Assembly: GCF_049639735.1 (NCBI RefSeq) | Contig: NZ_JBEVVA010000001.1 | Location: 1 to 23,712, forward strand | Origin: Elusimicrobium simillimum | GTDB lineage: Bacteria; Elusimicrobiota; Elusimicrobia; Elusimicrobiales; Elusimicrobiaceae | DNA length: 23,712 bases | Direction of reading: 5' to 3' | In this document: positions 9,301-14,255 of the stretch, in pieces | Numbering within the stretch: the first letter of the stretch is position 1 | Layout of the letters: every line of letters begins with the position of its first letter | Notes under the pieces: model-generated | Database searches by the model: none | The model's input: the letters and a program-made list of their open reading frames with translations, nothing else | What the model was told of the DNA's origin: nothing | Translations under genes and position numbers: made by a program

Positions 9301-9421
9301 TAAAGAGAAAGAAGTATTGAATCAAATTAAAATTGCTTATAGCTCTATGGGAGATTTAATAAATATGAGAAAAGTCATATCATATATAAAGAAAATTGAC
9401 GCCTCAATTGTTGATAGCTGA
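6309..9421 (+). CDS. Very large (~1,040 aa) partner of the SIR2 protein, unknown family (frameshifted)
   Basis: Starts MSDKLTNEDIKK and ends IKKIDASIVDS at TGA 9419-9421. Frame slips near 6347, 6470, 6575, 7637, 8010 and 8795 join the open segments into one reading frame of about 1,040 residues. It is rich in Lys, Ile, Leu, Phe, Tyr, Asn and Asp, with no signal peptide, and looks largely alpha-helical. I see no Walker motifs, zinc sites or nuclease signature. Landmarks: FLITANNPIFLQPLYKNGFF (nt ~6391-6450), GWFPIFFLYSATLALRD, and GGPYYPHDKG with KWYSTLKKLPYF (nt ~7630-7725). Their order reminds me of the helical sensor halves of large SIR2- or STAND-type antiphage proteins; this is from memory and unverified. 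Coupled by ATGA to the SIR2 gene, it is the likely sensor or regulator. Confidence 0.7.
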
Positions 9422-9525
9422 TTAAAACTTATATAATAACTTTAGGAGTATTGTAGTTGAAATTTTAAGACTGATTTTTTAGAGCCGGTAGGACCGGCAC
9501 GGTTTTGTTGAGAAATTAACAAAAT

Positions 9526-9610
9526 AGTCTAGAAGCTAAAAATGATGTCGCTTTTTGTCATATCCTTTCGAGGATATGGCGGGCGATTGTCATTTGAGCG
9601 TTTCTAGACT
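9526..9610 (+). ncRNA. Candidate structured RNA with UUCG-capped hairpin
   Basis: Nested complementarity over 85 bases. Outer stem AGTCTAGAA (9526-9534) with TTCTAGACT (9602-9610); middle pairs TGA (9543-9545) with TCA (9590-9592) and TCGC (9548-9551) with GCGA (9583-9586); inner stem CATATCCT (9559-9566) with AGGATATG (9571-9578), closed by TTCG, an unusually stable tetraloop, and extended by a G-U and a G-C pair. A smaller hairpin, GCCGGT/ACCGGC, lies just upstream (9484-9498). It lies between the large SIR2-partner gene and a 32-aa peptide gene. No family recognised; it could be a leader, an antisense regulator, or a recombination site. Confidence 0.45.
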
Positions 9611-9671
9611 CTTATTTGGCATCGCCTTTTTTATTGGTTAAAAGGGGTGAGCAGAGAAAGGAGACCAATAA

Positions 9672-9770
9672 ATGAAAAGAATAGTATTAGTAGTATGCTT
9701 GTTAATAACTTCCCTAATCGCTTCCGCAGGGCTAAACCCTTATATTAAAGGCAAGTGTTATAAAGTATAA
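9672..9770 (+). CDS. 32-aa secreted or membrane peptide
   Basis: Short ORF with a good ribosome site (AAAGGAG, 8-9 bases before the ATG). The peptide starts MKRIVLVVCLLITSLIASAG, basic then strongly hydrophobic with an SASAG-like cleavage region, and leaves a mature tail of about 12 residues (LNPYIKGKCYKV) with one Cys. It may be an exported peptide, a single-span membrane peptide such as a type I toxin or phage lysis peptide, or a truncated gene. The structured element about 60 bases upstream could control it. No homologue recognised. Confidence 0.45.
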   Translation: MKRIVLVVCLLITSLIASAGLNPYIKGKCYKV

Positions 9771-9789
9771 AGAAAAGATAAGTCGAAAG

Positions 9790-10031
9790 ATGGAGGATAA
9801 AGTCGTAGATAAAGGTATTTGGAATAGAGAAATTTCAACGCATCATTTACTTTGTCTTTTAGAAGAGGCTCAAAAAGAGCTTGAAATAAACGGCCTTACA
9901 AAATCCACTGTAGCCGGACTAATAAACAGCGTTAAAGAACTTAATAAGCTCTATGGATTAAGCAACCCACCCAAGAACTTCAACAATCTGCCACAAATAA
10001 TTTTCACGGGGAAGATAATATTCTGGCATAG
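9790..10031 (+). CDS. Small terminase-subunit-like phage protein (probable)
   Basis: Begins MEDKVVDKGIWNREISTHHL. A helical stretch (LTKSTVAGLINSVKELNKLYGL, quoted here only by its ends at nt ~9895-9960) is followed by SNPPKNFNNLPQIIFTG. In small terminase subunits a helix ending in LxGLxxP and then a short beta-strand IxFxGE tail is common; restoring one G near 10010 gives IIFTGEDNILA and a stop at 10029-10031. Without that correction the frame runs to 10056. About 80 residues, shorter than most small terminases. The call rests on pattern memory and is tentative; no large terminase subunit is in the window. Confidence 0.35.
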
Positions 10032-10076
10032 ACTAAACTACTTCTGTATAATGTAAAAAAGAGATAGAGGGTCTTT

Positions 10077-10448
10077 ATGTATAGAGTTTGTTCTCCAGAA
10101 TTTCGTAAAGTCGTGGTTGCCGCTTCAAAACATATTCCAATAAATGAGCTGGCTAAAGATTTTGGAATAAGTAGGGGCACAATTTGGCGTTGGCGGCAAA
10201 GAGCAGCTTACTCAAACACTAAAGAATTCTTACGGCAGGACAGAAAAATTGACATAGAGAAATTAAAAGAATTTACAAGGACATGGCATTTTACCAGAAT
10301 GAGTTATAGATTGATGGCAGTTCATTTTAAAGTAAGTGTTTCATCCATTCACAAAAGAATCCAAAATCTCAGAAAGAGCGGGTACATAACATCTGTTCGC
10401 TCCAGAGATACTTTTCCTATAGTAAAGCGACGAATAAAGAAATATTAA
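10077..10448 (+). CDS. Helix-turn-helix DNA-binding protein with two HTH regions
   Basis: Intact 123-residue ORF with a GAGGG ribosome site. Residues 22-42 (INELAKDFGISRGTIWRWRQ) form a transposase/Hin-like HTH; residues 76-98 (YRLMAVHFKVSVSSIHKRIQ) form a second HTH. The C-terminus is very basic (VKRRIKKY). It resembles the DNA-binding part of IS3/IS630-type transposases or a phage regulator, but no catalytic domain follows and the gene ends in its own terminator, so it is a complete small protein rather than a transposase stub. Role unknown: regulator or packaging helper of the neighbouring element remnants. Confidence 0.7.
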   Translation: MYRVCSPEFRKVVVAASKHIPINELAKDFGISRGTIWRWRQRAAYSNTKEFLRQDRKIDIEKLKEFTRTWHFTRMSYRLMAVHFKVSVSSIHKRIQNLRKSGYITSVRSRDTFPIVKRRIKKY

Positions 10449-10467
10449 AAAACATATAACTTAACCG

Positions 10468-10506
10468 AAATACACTCTTAATTAAGACAAAAGAGTGTAT
10501 TTTTTT
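10468..10506 (+). terminator. Rho-independent terminator after HTH gene
   Basis: AAATACACTCTT at 10468-10479 pairs with AAGAGTGTATTT at 10491-10502 across an 11-base loop, followed by continuous T. It starts 20 bases after the HTH stop. Confidence 0.88.
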
Positions 10507-10607
10507 GCTTTTTATGTTCGCTTAGATATGCAACATTTAATAATAGATTTAAGAAGAAAAATGTTATTTTTTAAAAGTATTTTTGTACATACTTCGTATA
10601 TGTAAGG

Positions 10608-10829
10608 GTGGAACAAAGCAGAAGCGTAAGTTTGGATAATGCGGTAATAAATGGAAAAACAGACTTGTTCGAGGCCGAAACAAGAAAACTGTGGGAACCA
10701 ATATTACAACGCCCCCTTAGTAATGAGGACTGTGAAAATTTAAGTGCACAATTTGTAGACCTTATTATCTTTTGGGATGACAATATGAAACAAGATTGTT
10801 CAAAAGTGGATAAAGGAGCAACCGCATAG
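10608..10829 (+). CDS. Small acidic hypothetical protein (start uncertain)
   Basis: A 73-codon frame opening with GTG at 10608 and ending KVDKGATA. It contains LWEPILQRPLSNEDCENLSA and FVDLIIFWDDNMKQD, an amphipathic acidic pattern that looks like real protein. No ATG is available near the start and GTAAGGG just upstream is only a partial ribosome site. It may be the first gene of a small cluster running into the recombinase remnant. Family not recognised. Confidence 0.45.
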   Translation: MEQSRSVSLDNAVINGKTDLFEAETRKLWEPILQRPLSNEDCENLSAQFVDLIIFWDDNMKQDCSKVDKGATA

Positions 10830-10861
10830 TAATGTAGAAATCAATACACAGGAGAATGTTA

Positions 10862-10978
10862 ATGGAAAAGAAAAGCATAACAGCAGGAGAAAAGCTAGTA
10901 GAAGGGATAACTAAAATTATTACAAATTGCATCGCACAGGAGGTGGAGAGCATCTTATTAAAACGTTTGAAAAAATAG
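10862..10978 (+). CDS. 38-aa basic amphipathic small protein
   Basis: Short ORF with an excellent ribosome site (CAGGAGA, 6 bases before ATG). The product, MEKKSITAGEKLVEGITKII to the end LLKRLKK, looks like one or two amphipathic helices with a basic C-terminus. It lies between the 10608 ORF and the serine recombinase remnant; small ORFs often precede serine integrases in integrative elements. Function unknown. Confidence 0.45.
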   Translation: MEKKSITAGEKLVEGITKIITNCIAQEVESILLKRLKK

Positions 10979-10989
10979 TATTAACAACT

Positions 10990-11027
10990 CTAAAGGGGTA
11001 TTTTGTTAAATATTAATGCCCCTTTAG
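10990..11027. repeat. Inverted repeat between small ORF and recombinase remnant
   Basis: CTAAAGGGG at 10990-10998 pairs with CCCCTTTAG at 11019-11027, with further A/T pairs inside. There is no clear T run on either side, so it could be a weak terminator or a recombinase-related site; it starts 11 bases after the 38-aa ORF. Confidence 0.4.
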
Positions 11028-11106
11028 AAAACACAGTAAAAAGTGTTTCTACGTGGTAGGATATATGAAAAATATACATATAATATAAAAAACAGGAGAT
11101 GTAATT

Positions 11107-11217
11107 ATGAGTAGAAATATAGACTTCACACAAATAAGTAATAAAGCCGTAATATATGCTAGAGTATCAGACCCAAAGCAGGAGAAAAGCGGTGGTGCGT
11201 GTAAACTTGGACAGTGA
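11107..11217 (+). pseudogene. Serine recombinase (resolvase/integrase) 5' remnant
   Basis: Good ribosome site (CAGGAGA) and ATG at 11107. The 36-residue product contains AVIYARVSDPKQEKSG, the start of the resolvase catalytic domain; S21 in YARVS is the expected nucleophile. After KSG the sequence no longer resembles a recombinase and stops at 11215-11217. Large serine integrases are about 500 residues, so over 90 percent is missing and the fragment cannot be active. The downstream sequence switches to an outer-membrane-protein end in another frame, placing the junction at about 11185-11197. Deletion, abortive recombination or assembly chimera are all possible. Confidence 0.7.
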
Positions 11218-11497
11218 AGCAGGGACGGATGTAACAAATAAGGGTTTTACTCTTACGCCCGGGGCATTCTTCCTGGCAGGTAAAGATATAAACGTGGGGT
11301 TGGGCGCACGGTTGGTATATTGGAATAGGTTTGGCGCGGGGGGCGGCGTAAGCTTTAATTTGAGCGATAATGAGAAGATTGAGCCTTTTGCCTTTGCTGA
11401 TATGCGTTTAACGGATATTGGTTTGAATAATACTGCAGCTGGGTTATTTGTTAAGCAAAAAAGCATTGGTGTGAGTTTCGCTGTTTATTTTAAATAG
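11195..11497 (+). pseudogene. Outer-membrane beta-barrel protein, C-terminal fragment
   Basis: About 100 residues of an open frame with alternating barrel strands: GFTLTPGAFFLAGKDINVGL, GARLVYWNRFGAGGGVSFNL, IEPFAFADMRL, and an end at IGVSFAVYFK. It has no start codon or signal peptide of its own; the upstream ATG at 11156 lies within the recombinase remnant and is not credible. It reads as the C-terminal part of a porin-like protein of 180 residues or more whose N-terminal part has been replaced by the recombinase fragment. The boundary repeat begins over its last codons. The left repeat at 1097 carries a related C-terminal tip (KVGFSVAFK). Confidence 0.6.
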
Positions 11498-11580
11498 TGC
11501 TTCTACCACATTTCTACCACACTTTACACTCTAGAGTGGTTTAGAATAGTCTACTTTAGACTATGGTTTTACGTCTTAAA
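11471..11580. repeat. Right copy of boundary repeat with palindrome
   Basis: Counterpart of 1097-1198. It covers the end of the porin fragment, two TTTCTACCAC-type units (CTTCTACCACATT then TCTACCACAC), the palindrome CACTCTAGAGTG (11527-11538), a small hairpin TAGTCTA/TAGACTA, and TTTTACGTCTTAAA. The tRNA-Asn gene lies 50 bases further on. Position beside a tRNA and at the edge of accessory DNA suggests an attachment site, but the two copies are only roughly alike. Confidence 0.6.
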
Positions 11581-11586
11581 AATAGC

Positions 11587-11619
11587 AAAACCCCTCTTAG
11601 TACGTCTAAGAGGGGTTTT
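11587..11619 (-). terminator. Bidirectional terminator next to tRNA-Asn
   Basis: Perfect 14-bp stem, AAAACCCCTCTTAG with CTAAGAGGGGTTTT around a 5-base loop. Transcription of the tRNA-Asn gene (minus strand) reaches it 11 bases after the tRNA end; the T-rich flank on each side allows it to act both ways. Confidence 0.88.
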
Positions 11620-11629
11620 GTATAGCGAA

Positions 11630-11701
11630 CTCCCCGGGCTGGACTCGAACCAGCAACCCTTCGATTAACAGTCGAATGCTCCACCATTGAGCTACCGAGG
11701 A
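11630..11701 (-). tRNA. tRNA-Asn (GTT anticodon)
   Basis: Read on the minus strand it begins TCCTCGG and ends CCGGGGA plus discriminator G, giving a 7-bp acceptor stem with one G-U pair. D arm GCTC...GAGC, anticodon arm with CTGTTAATC (anticodon GTT), and TpsiC arm GGTTCGAGTCC are all present. The 3' CCA is not encoded. Asn is also supported by the usual U33 and A37. Confidence 0.95.
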
Positions 11702-11734
11702 ATAAATTGGTGTTTACTGTTTACTACACATATA

Positions 11735-11872
11735 TTTTAGCAAAACACTTTTATAAAGTAAAGAGTTTTGCTAAAACATATTTACTTATTGATACGCTCG
11801 GCAGGCTTGCCTCGCTTTTGCAAAACACTTTTATAAAGTAAAGAGGCTCTTGTTTGTTTTGCTAAAACATAT
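11735..11872. repeat. 80-bp-offset direct repeat with inverted arms
   Basis: A 26-bp stretch containing CAAAACACTTTTATAAAG occurs exactly at 11740-11765 and 11820-11845, and TTTTGCTAAAACATAT occurs at 11766-11781 and 11857-11872. The first copy also forms an inverted repeat, TTTTAGCAAAAC (11735-11746) with GTTTTGCTAAAA (11765-11776). No gene is visible in 11703-11910; this appears to be a duplicated intergenic palindromic element. Confidence 0.65.
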
Positions 11873-11910
11873 TTTCTATTAACACGTTAAACGGCTTTGC
11901 AATGATAAAT

Positions 11911-11949
11911 TTAAACCTGCGTTATAACATTATTATAGCGCAGGTTTAA
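11911..11949 (-). terminator. Terminator of the minus-strand pilin gene
   Basis: TTAAACCTGCG at 11911-11921 pairs with CGCAGGTTTAA at 11939-11949, and the loop can pair further (TTATAA/TTATAG). It lies about 40 bases after the prepilin stop at 11988 and is followed on the minus strand by TTTAAATTT. Confidence 0.75.
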
Positions 11950-11987
11950 TAAGCAAAAAATACCGTGCTGTAGTTTGCTGGGGACGT

Positions 11988-12473
11988 TTACGGACGTATG
12001 AAGCTGCCGCCGGTTTCTTCTTTTGTAAAACCTACAGCCTTGCAAATTTCTTTAGCTTTAGCGGTATTGCCGGAGCATTCAACCTTATCCACATTAGCTT
12101 TTGTGGGAGTGTTTGTGTAATACATATTAAAGTGGTATGCGTCGGTTGTGTTTAATCTTGATACCCATACATGAGATTGCGCGGTTGCGCCGGCGCCGAA
12201 AATATACCTAAAGTTTTTTGTAAGCACTGCGTCTTTAGTGTTTGGCTGCGTGGTGGTAAAGCCCAGGTCAAGGTCGTCGGTGCTTACGGCGTAGGTGTTG
12301 TTGGCCAGGTAGTATCTTTCCTGGGCGTCTTTTATTGCCTTGCCTATTAACAGCGCTTCCGCCGCGCGTGACTTTTCCACCGCTTTTGTATATTGCGGTA
12401 AAGCGATTGCGGCCAAAATGCCTATGATAAGAACAACTACTAATAACTCAATTAATGTAAAACCCTTTTTCAT
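11988..12473 (-). CDS. Type IV prepilin, intact (161 aa)
   Basis: Complete prepilin: MKKGFTLIELLVVVLIIGIL with short basic leader, G/F cleavage site, Glu at +5 and the N-terminal helix; then LPQYTKAVEKSRAAEALLIG and the ERYYLANNTYAVSTDDLDLG stretch typical of PilA-like proteins. The C-terminal domain has two Cys (VECSGN and EICKAV) that could form the disulfide of the D-region. GGAGG lies 6 bases before the ATG, and a near-consensus promoter is at 12500-12528. It has its own promoter and terminator, so it is a monocistronic gene and a candidate major pilin. The other two prepilin genes here are more divergent after the N-terminal helix. Confidence 0.93.
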   Translation of the reverse strand: MKKGFTLIELLVVVLIIGILAAIALPQYTKAVEKSRAAEALLIGKAIKDAQERYYLANNTYAVSTDDLDLGFTTTQPNTKDAVLTKNFRYIFGAGATAQSHVWVSRLNTTDAYHFNMYYTNTPTKANVDKVECSGNTAKAKEICKAVGFTKEETGGSFIRP

Positions 12474-12499
12474 AAATCCTCCATCTTTTTATAATATTA

Positions 12500-12528
12500 A
12501 GTATAACATTAGGAAATTGAGAGTGCAA
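12500..12528 (-). promoter_or_regulatory. Sigma-70-type promoter of the intact pilin gene
   Basis: On the minus strand: -35 TTGCAC (12528-12523), 17-bp spacer, -10 TATACT (12505-12500). The pilin ATG is about 27 bases downstream of the -10, leaving room for the GGAGG ribosome site. The gap 12529-12615 also carries the leader of the OmpA-like gene on the other strand. Confidence 0.75.
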
Positions 12529-12615
12529 TAAAAAACCTAATACTGCGTTATAAGTTGTATGTGCTGGCTTAAAAATTTATGTAGAATATAAGCAGGTAAA
12601 AAATTAGGAGGTAGT

Positions 12616-13266
12616 ATGAAGAAAATAGTTTTAACTTTAACGGCAGTAGCTTTAGTGTTTACTGCCTGTACAACACCCGGTAAAAAAACAGCCATCGGCG
12701 CGGGTGCCGGCGCGGCAATAGGCGCTATAGGCGGCGCGGTAATAGCGCATAACACAGGCGGCAAGGCTGAAACAGGCGCTCTTATAGGCGCGGCGGCAGG
12801 TGGTCTTTTAGGCGGCGGCATTGGTAACTATTATGACAAACAGGCCAAAGAACTTGCTAAAATTGCCACAGTTGAAAGAAACGCCGACGGCAGCATAAAA
12901 GTTGTTTTGAAAAACGACATTTTATTCGCCACCGGCAGCTCAGAGCTTTCCGCAGCCGCAAAACAGAACGTTGCCGACCTTGGCAAAGTTCTCAAAAAAT
13001 ATCCTGAAAACATAATTGTTGTTGAAGGCTATACGGATTCAACAGGGTCAGAAGCTTTTAACCTTTCTCTTTCACAGAAAAGAGCCCAGGCTGTTTACAA
13101 TGAACTTCTTGCCAACAATGTTAAAACCTACAGCATTGGTTACCAGGGTTTTGGCCAGAGCAACCCCATAGCGTCTAACGCTACAGCTGAGGGCCGCTCA
13201 CAAAACAGACGCGTTAACCTTAACATTACAGCCAACCAGAAGCTTGTTGAACAAAATTATAAATAG
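12616..13266 (+). CDS. OmpA-family peptidoglycan-binding lipoprotein with glycine zipper
   Basis: Intact, 216 residues. Signal peptide with lipobox ending at C18 (VFTAC). Residues 23-75 are a Gly/Ala-rich zipper (AIGAGAGAAIGAIGGAVIAH, GALIGAAAGGLLGGGIGNYY) likely to insert in a membrane. The C-terminal half is an OmpA-like domain: LFATGSSELSAAAKQNVADL, VVEGYTDSTGSEAFNLSLSQ, KRAQAV and GRSQNRRVNL, the conserved Asp and Arg peptidoglycan-contact regions. This is the layout of the YiaD-type lipoproteins that tie the outer membrane to the cell wall. Ribosome site AGGAGG; own terminator at 13277. Start at 12616 is certain from the signal peptide. Confidence 0.93.
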   Translation: MKKIVLTLTAVALVFTACTTPGKKTAIGAGAGAAIGAIGGAVIAHNTGGKAETGALIGAAAGGLLGGGIGNYYDKQAKELAKIATVERNADGSIKVVLKNDILFATGSSELSAAAKQNVADLGKVLKKYPENIIVVEGYTDSTGSEAFNLSLSQKRAQAVYNELLANNVKTYSIGYQGFGQSNPIASNATAEGRSQNRRVNLNITANQKLVEQNYK

Positions 13267-13276
13267 TTTAGTGTTA

Positions 13277-13307
13277 AAAATACCACCCGAAAGGGTGGTA
13301 TTTTTTT
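13277..13307 (+). terminator. Terminator after OmpA-like gene
   Basis: AATACCACCC (13279-13288) with GGGTGGTATT (13293-13302), GAAA tetraloop, and a T run to 13307. Ten bases after the stop. Confidence 0.93.
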
Positions 13308-13347
13308 GTATCATGTTCTTATAGATTTATTTTTTAGGAGATATGTT

Positions 13348-13866
13348 ATGAGAAATTTGATGAGGTCCCCGCTGGGGATTTGCAAGCAACTCCCCCTGAG
13401 GACGGCGCGACAGCGCTGCGCCGGTTTTACACTTATGGAGCTGTCTATTGTGGTTATAATAATAGCGCTTATGGCGGGCTTTGCTTTGCCGCAGTATGAA
13501 AAATCCGTAGAGCGCGGCAGAGTGACGGAGGCTATAGACATTCTCTCCCACATACGTTCAGAGCAGGAGACAAGGGCGCTTCTTGGCAACTCCACAGGTA
13601 AAGGTTACGCTAAAAATTTTGACCAGCTTGGGCCTGTTGTTTCAGGCATTACCTCACCAAACGCGGATTCTATTTCCACAGATAACTTTACTTACAAACT
13701 TGTTACAAATACGGACACAACCAAGTCCTACGCGTCCGCTTCAAGAAACGGTACAAAATATTCTTATACTATACGTCTTATAAATTATAGGGATTCAAAC
13801 TTGTGCTGTGTGGGTGATGACTGCAGTTTTATGGTAGGCAGCCATCTTAAATCTACTTGCGATTAA
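13348..13866 (+). CDS. Type IV prepilin-like protein with long leader
   Basis: Intact. I start at ATG 13348 because TAGGAG lies 7 bases before it; the upstream in-frame ATG at 13306 falls in the previous terminator. The leader is long and basic (MRNLMRSPLGICKQLPLRTA, then RQRCAG), followed by FTLMELSIVVIIIALMAGFA: cleavage after G, Glu at +5 and the hydrophobic helix. Then LPQYEKSVERGRVTEAIDIL, closely parallel to the other prepilins. The C-terminal domain has three Cys (LCC, DDC) and a terminal Cys (STCD), allowing a disulfide. About 172 residues. The long leader suggests a minor pilin or pseudopilin. Confidence 0.87.
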   Translation: MRNLMRSPLGICKQLPLRTARQRCAGFTLMELSIVVIIIALMAGFALPQYEKSVERGRVTEAIDILSHIRSEQETRALLGNSTGKGYAKNFDQLGPVVSGITSPNADSISTDNFTYKLVTNTDTTKSYASASRNGTKYSYTIRLINYRDSNLCCVGDDCSFMVGSHLKSTCD

Positions 13867-13902
13867 GCGGCGTTTTTATACGCGGCTTGCATAAAATATT
13901 TT

Positions 13903-13935
13903 ACCCCGAGGCAAATTCTGCCTTGGGGTTTTTTT
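13903..13935 (+). terminator. Terminator after third pilin gene
   Basis: ACCCCGAGGCA (13903-13913) with TGCCTTGGGGT (13919-13929; one G-T pair), followed by seven T. About 37 bases after the stop. Confidence 0.9.
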
Positions 13936-13939
13936 GCGC

Positions 13940-14225
13940 AAATCCCATCCCCCGGAGTAGGCGTGGGTTACAAACGCGAGTACTCCTTTCTAGCAGCAGC
14001 GTTTAAAAGCGTATTTAGAACACCTTACTTTTGCATAATAAGTGCTGTTCCATCGCGCGGCGGAGCGAGATGGTCTCAAGGACAATGGCGTAGCCAAAAT
14101 AAGACAGCACCTATGTGCGCCAACGCGCACTCATTGCTTGAGACCCTCACGCCTTACGGCTGAGGGAGCGGCAACAACAACGTACTATTTTTAACAATAA
14201 ATAATCTGCTCCCTAGAAAAAGCTA
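13940..14225. other. Structured gene-free region, possible non-coding RNA
   Basis: No credible protein gene. Several complementary pairs: GTGCTGT (14042-14048) with ACAGCAC (14104-14110); GGTCTCAAG (14072-14080) with CTTGAGACC (14137-14145), interleaved with the first pair as in a pseudoknot; local hairpins TGGC/GCCA (14086-14096), GTGCGC/GCGCAC (14115-14130) and CCCTCA/TGAGGG with GCC/GGC inside (14144-14166). I compared it by eye with tmRNA, RNase P RNA and SRP RNA and found none of their key motifs. Strand and ends are unknown. It could also be a decayed mobile repeat. Confidence 0.4.
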
Positions 14226-14255
14226 AGCGACCTCCCGGTCTAGTCGGGGGGGAAT

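Noticed and set aside
9484..9498. Group II intron domain V near GAGCCGGTAGGACCGGCACGG (first part only considered)
   Set aside because: The catalytic AGC triad and bulge layout are not found, and no intron-encoded protein is present.
10077..10448. Transposase of an insertion sequence
   Set aside because: Only DNA-binding HTH regions are present, with no DDE domain downstream, no inverted ends, and a terminator follows directly.
11156..11497. A complete 113-aa gene starting at ATG 11156
   Set aside because: The first ~13 codons overlap the recombinase start in another frame, with no ribosome site of their own; the rest is clearly the C-terminal part of a larger barrel protein.
11735..11872. 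Possible CRISPR-like repeats next to tRNA-Asn
   Set aside because: Only two copies, with partial inverted arms and no regular spacer; better read as a duplicated palindrome.
13963..14163. A 66-codon ORF in the gap between the third pilin gene and rpmE
   Set aside because: Its translation is low-complexity and spans all the complementary segments of the structured region; no ribosome site.
13940..14225. tmRNA, RNase P RNA or SRP RNA in the structured region
   Set aside because: None of the diagnostic conserved segments of those RNAs could be found on either strand.
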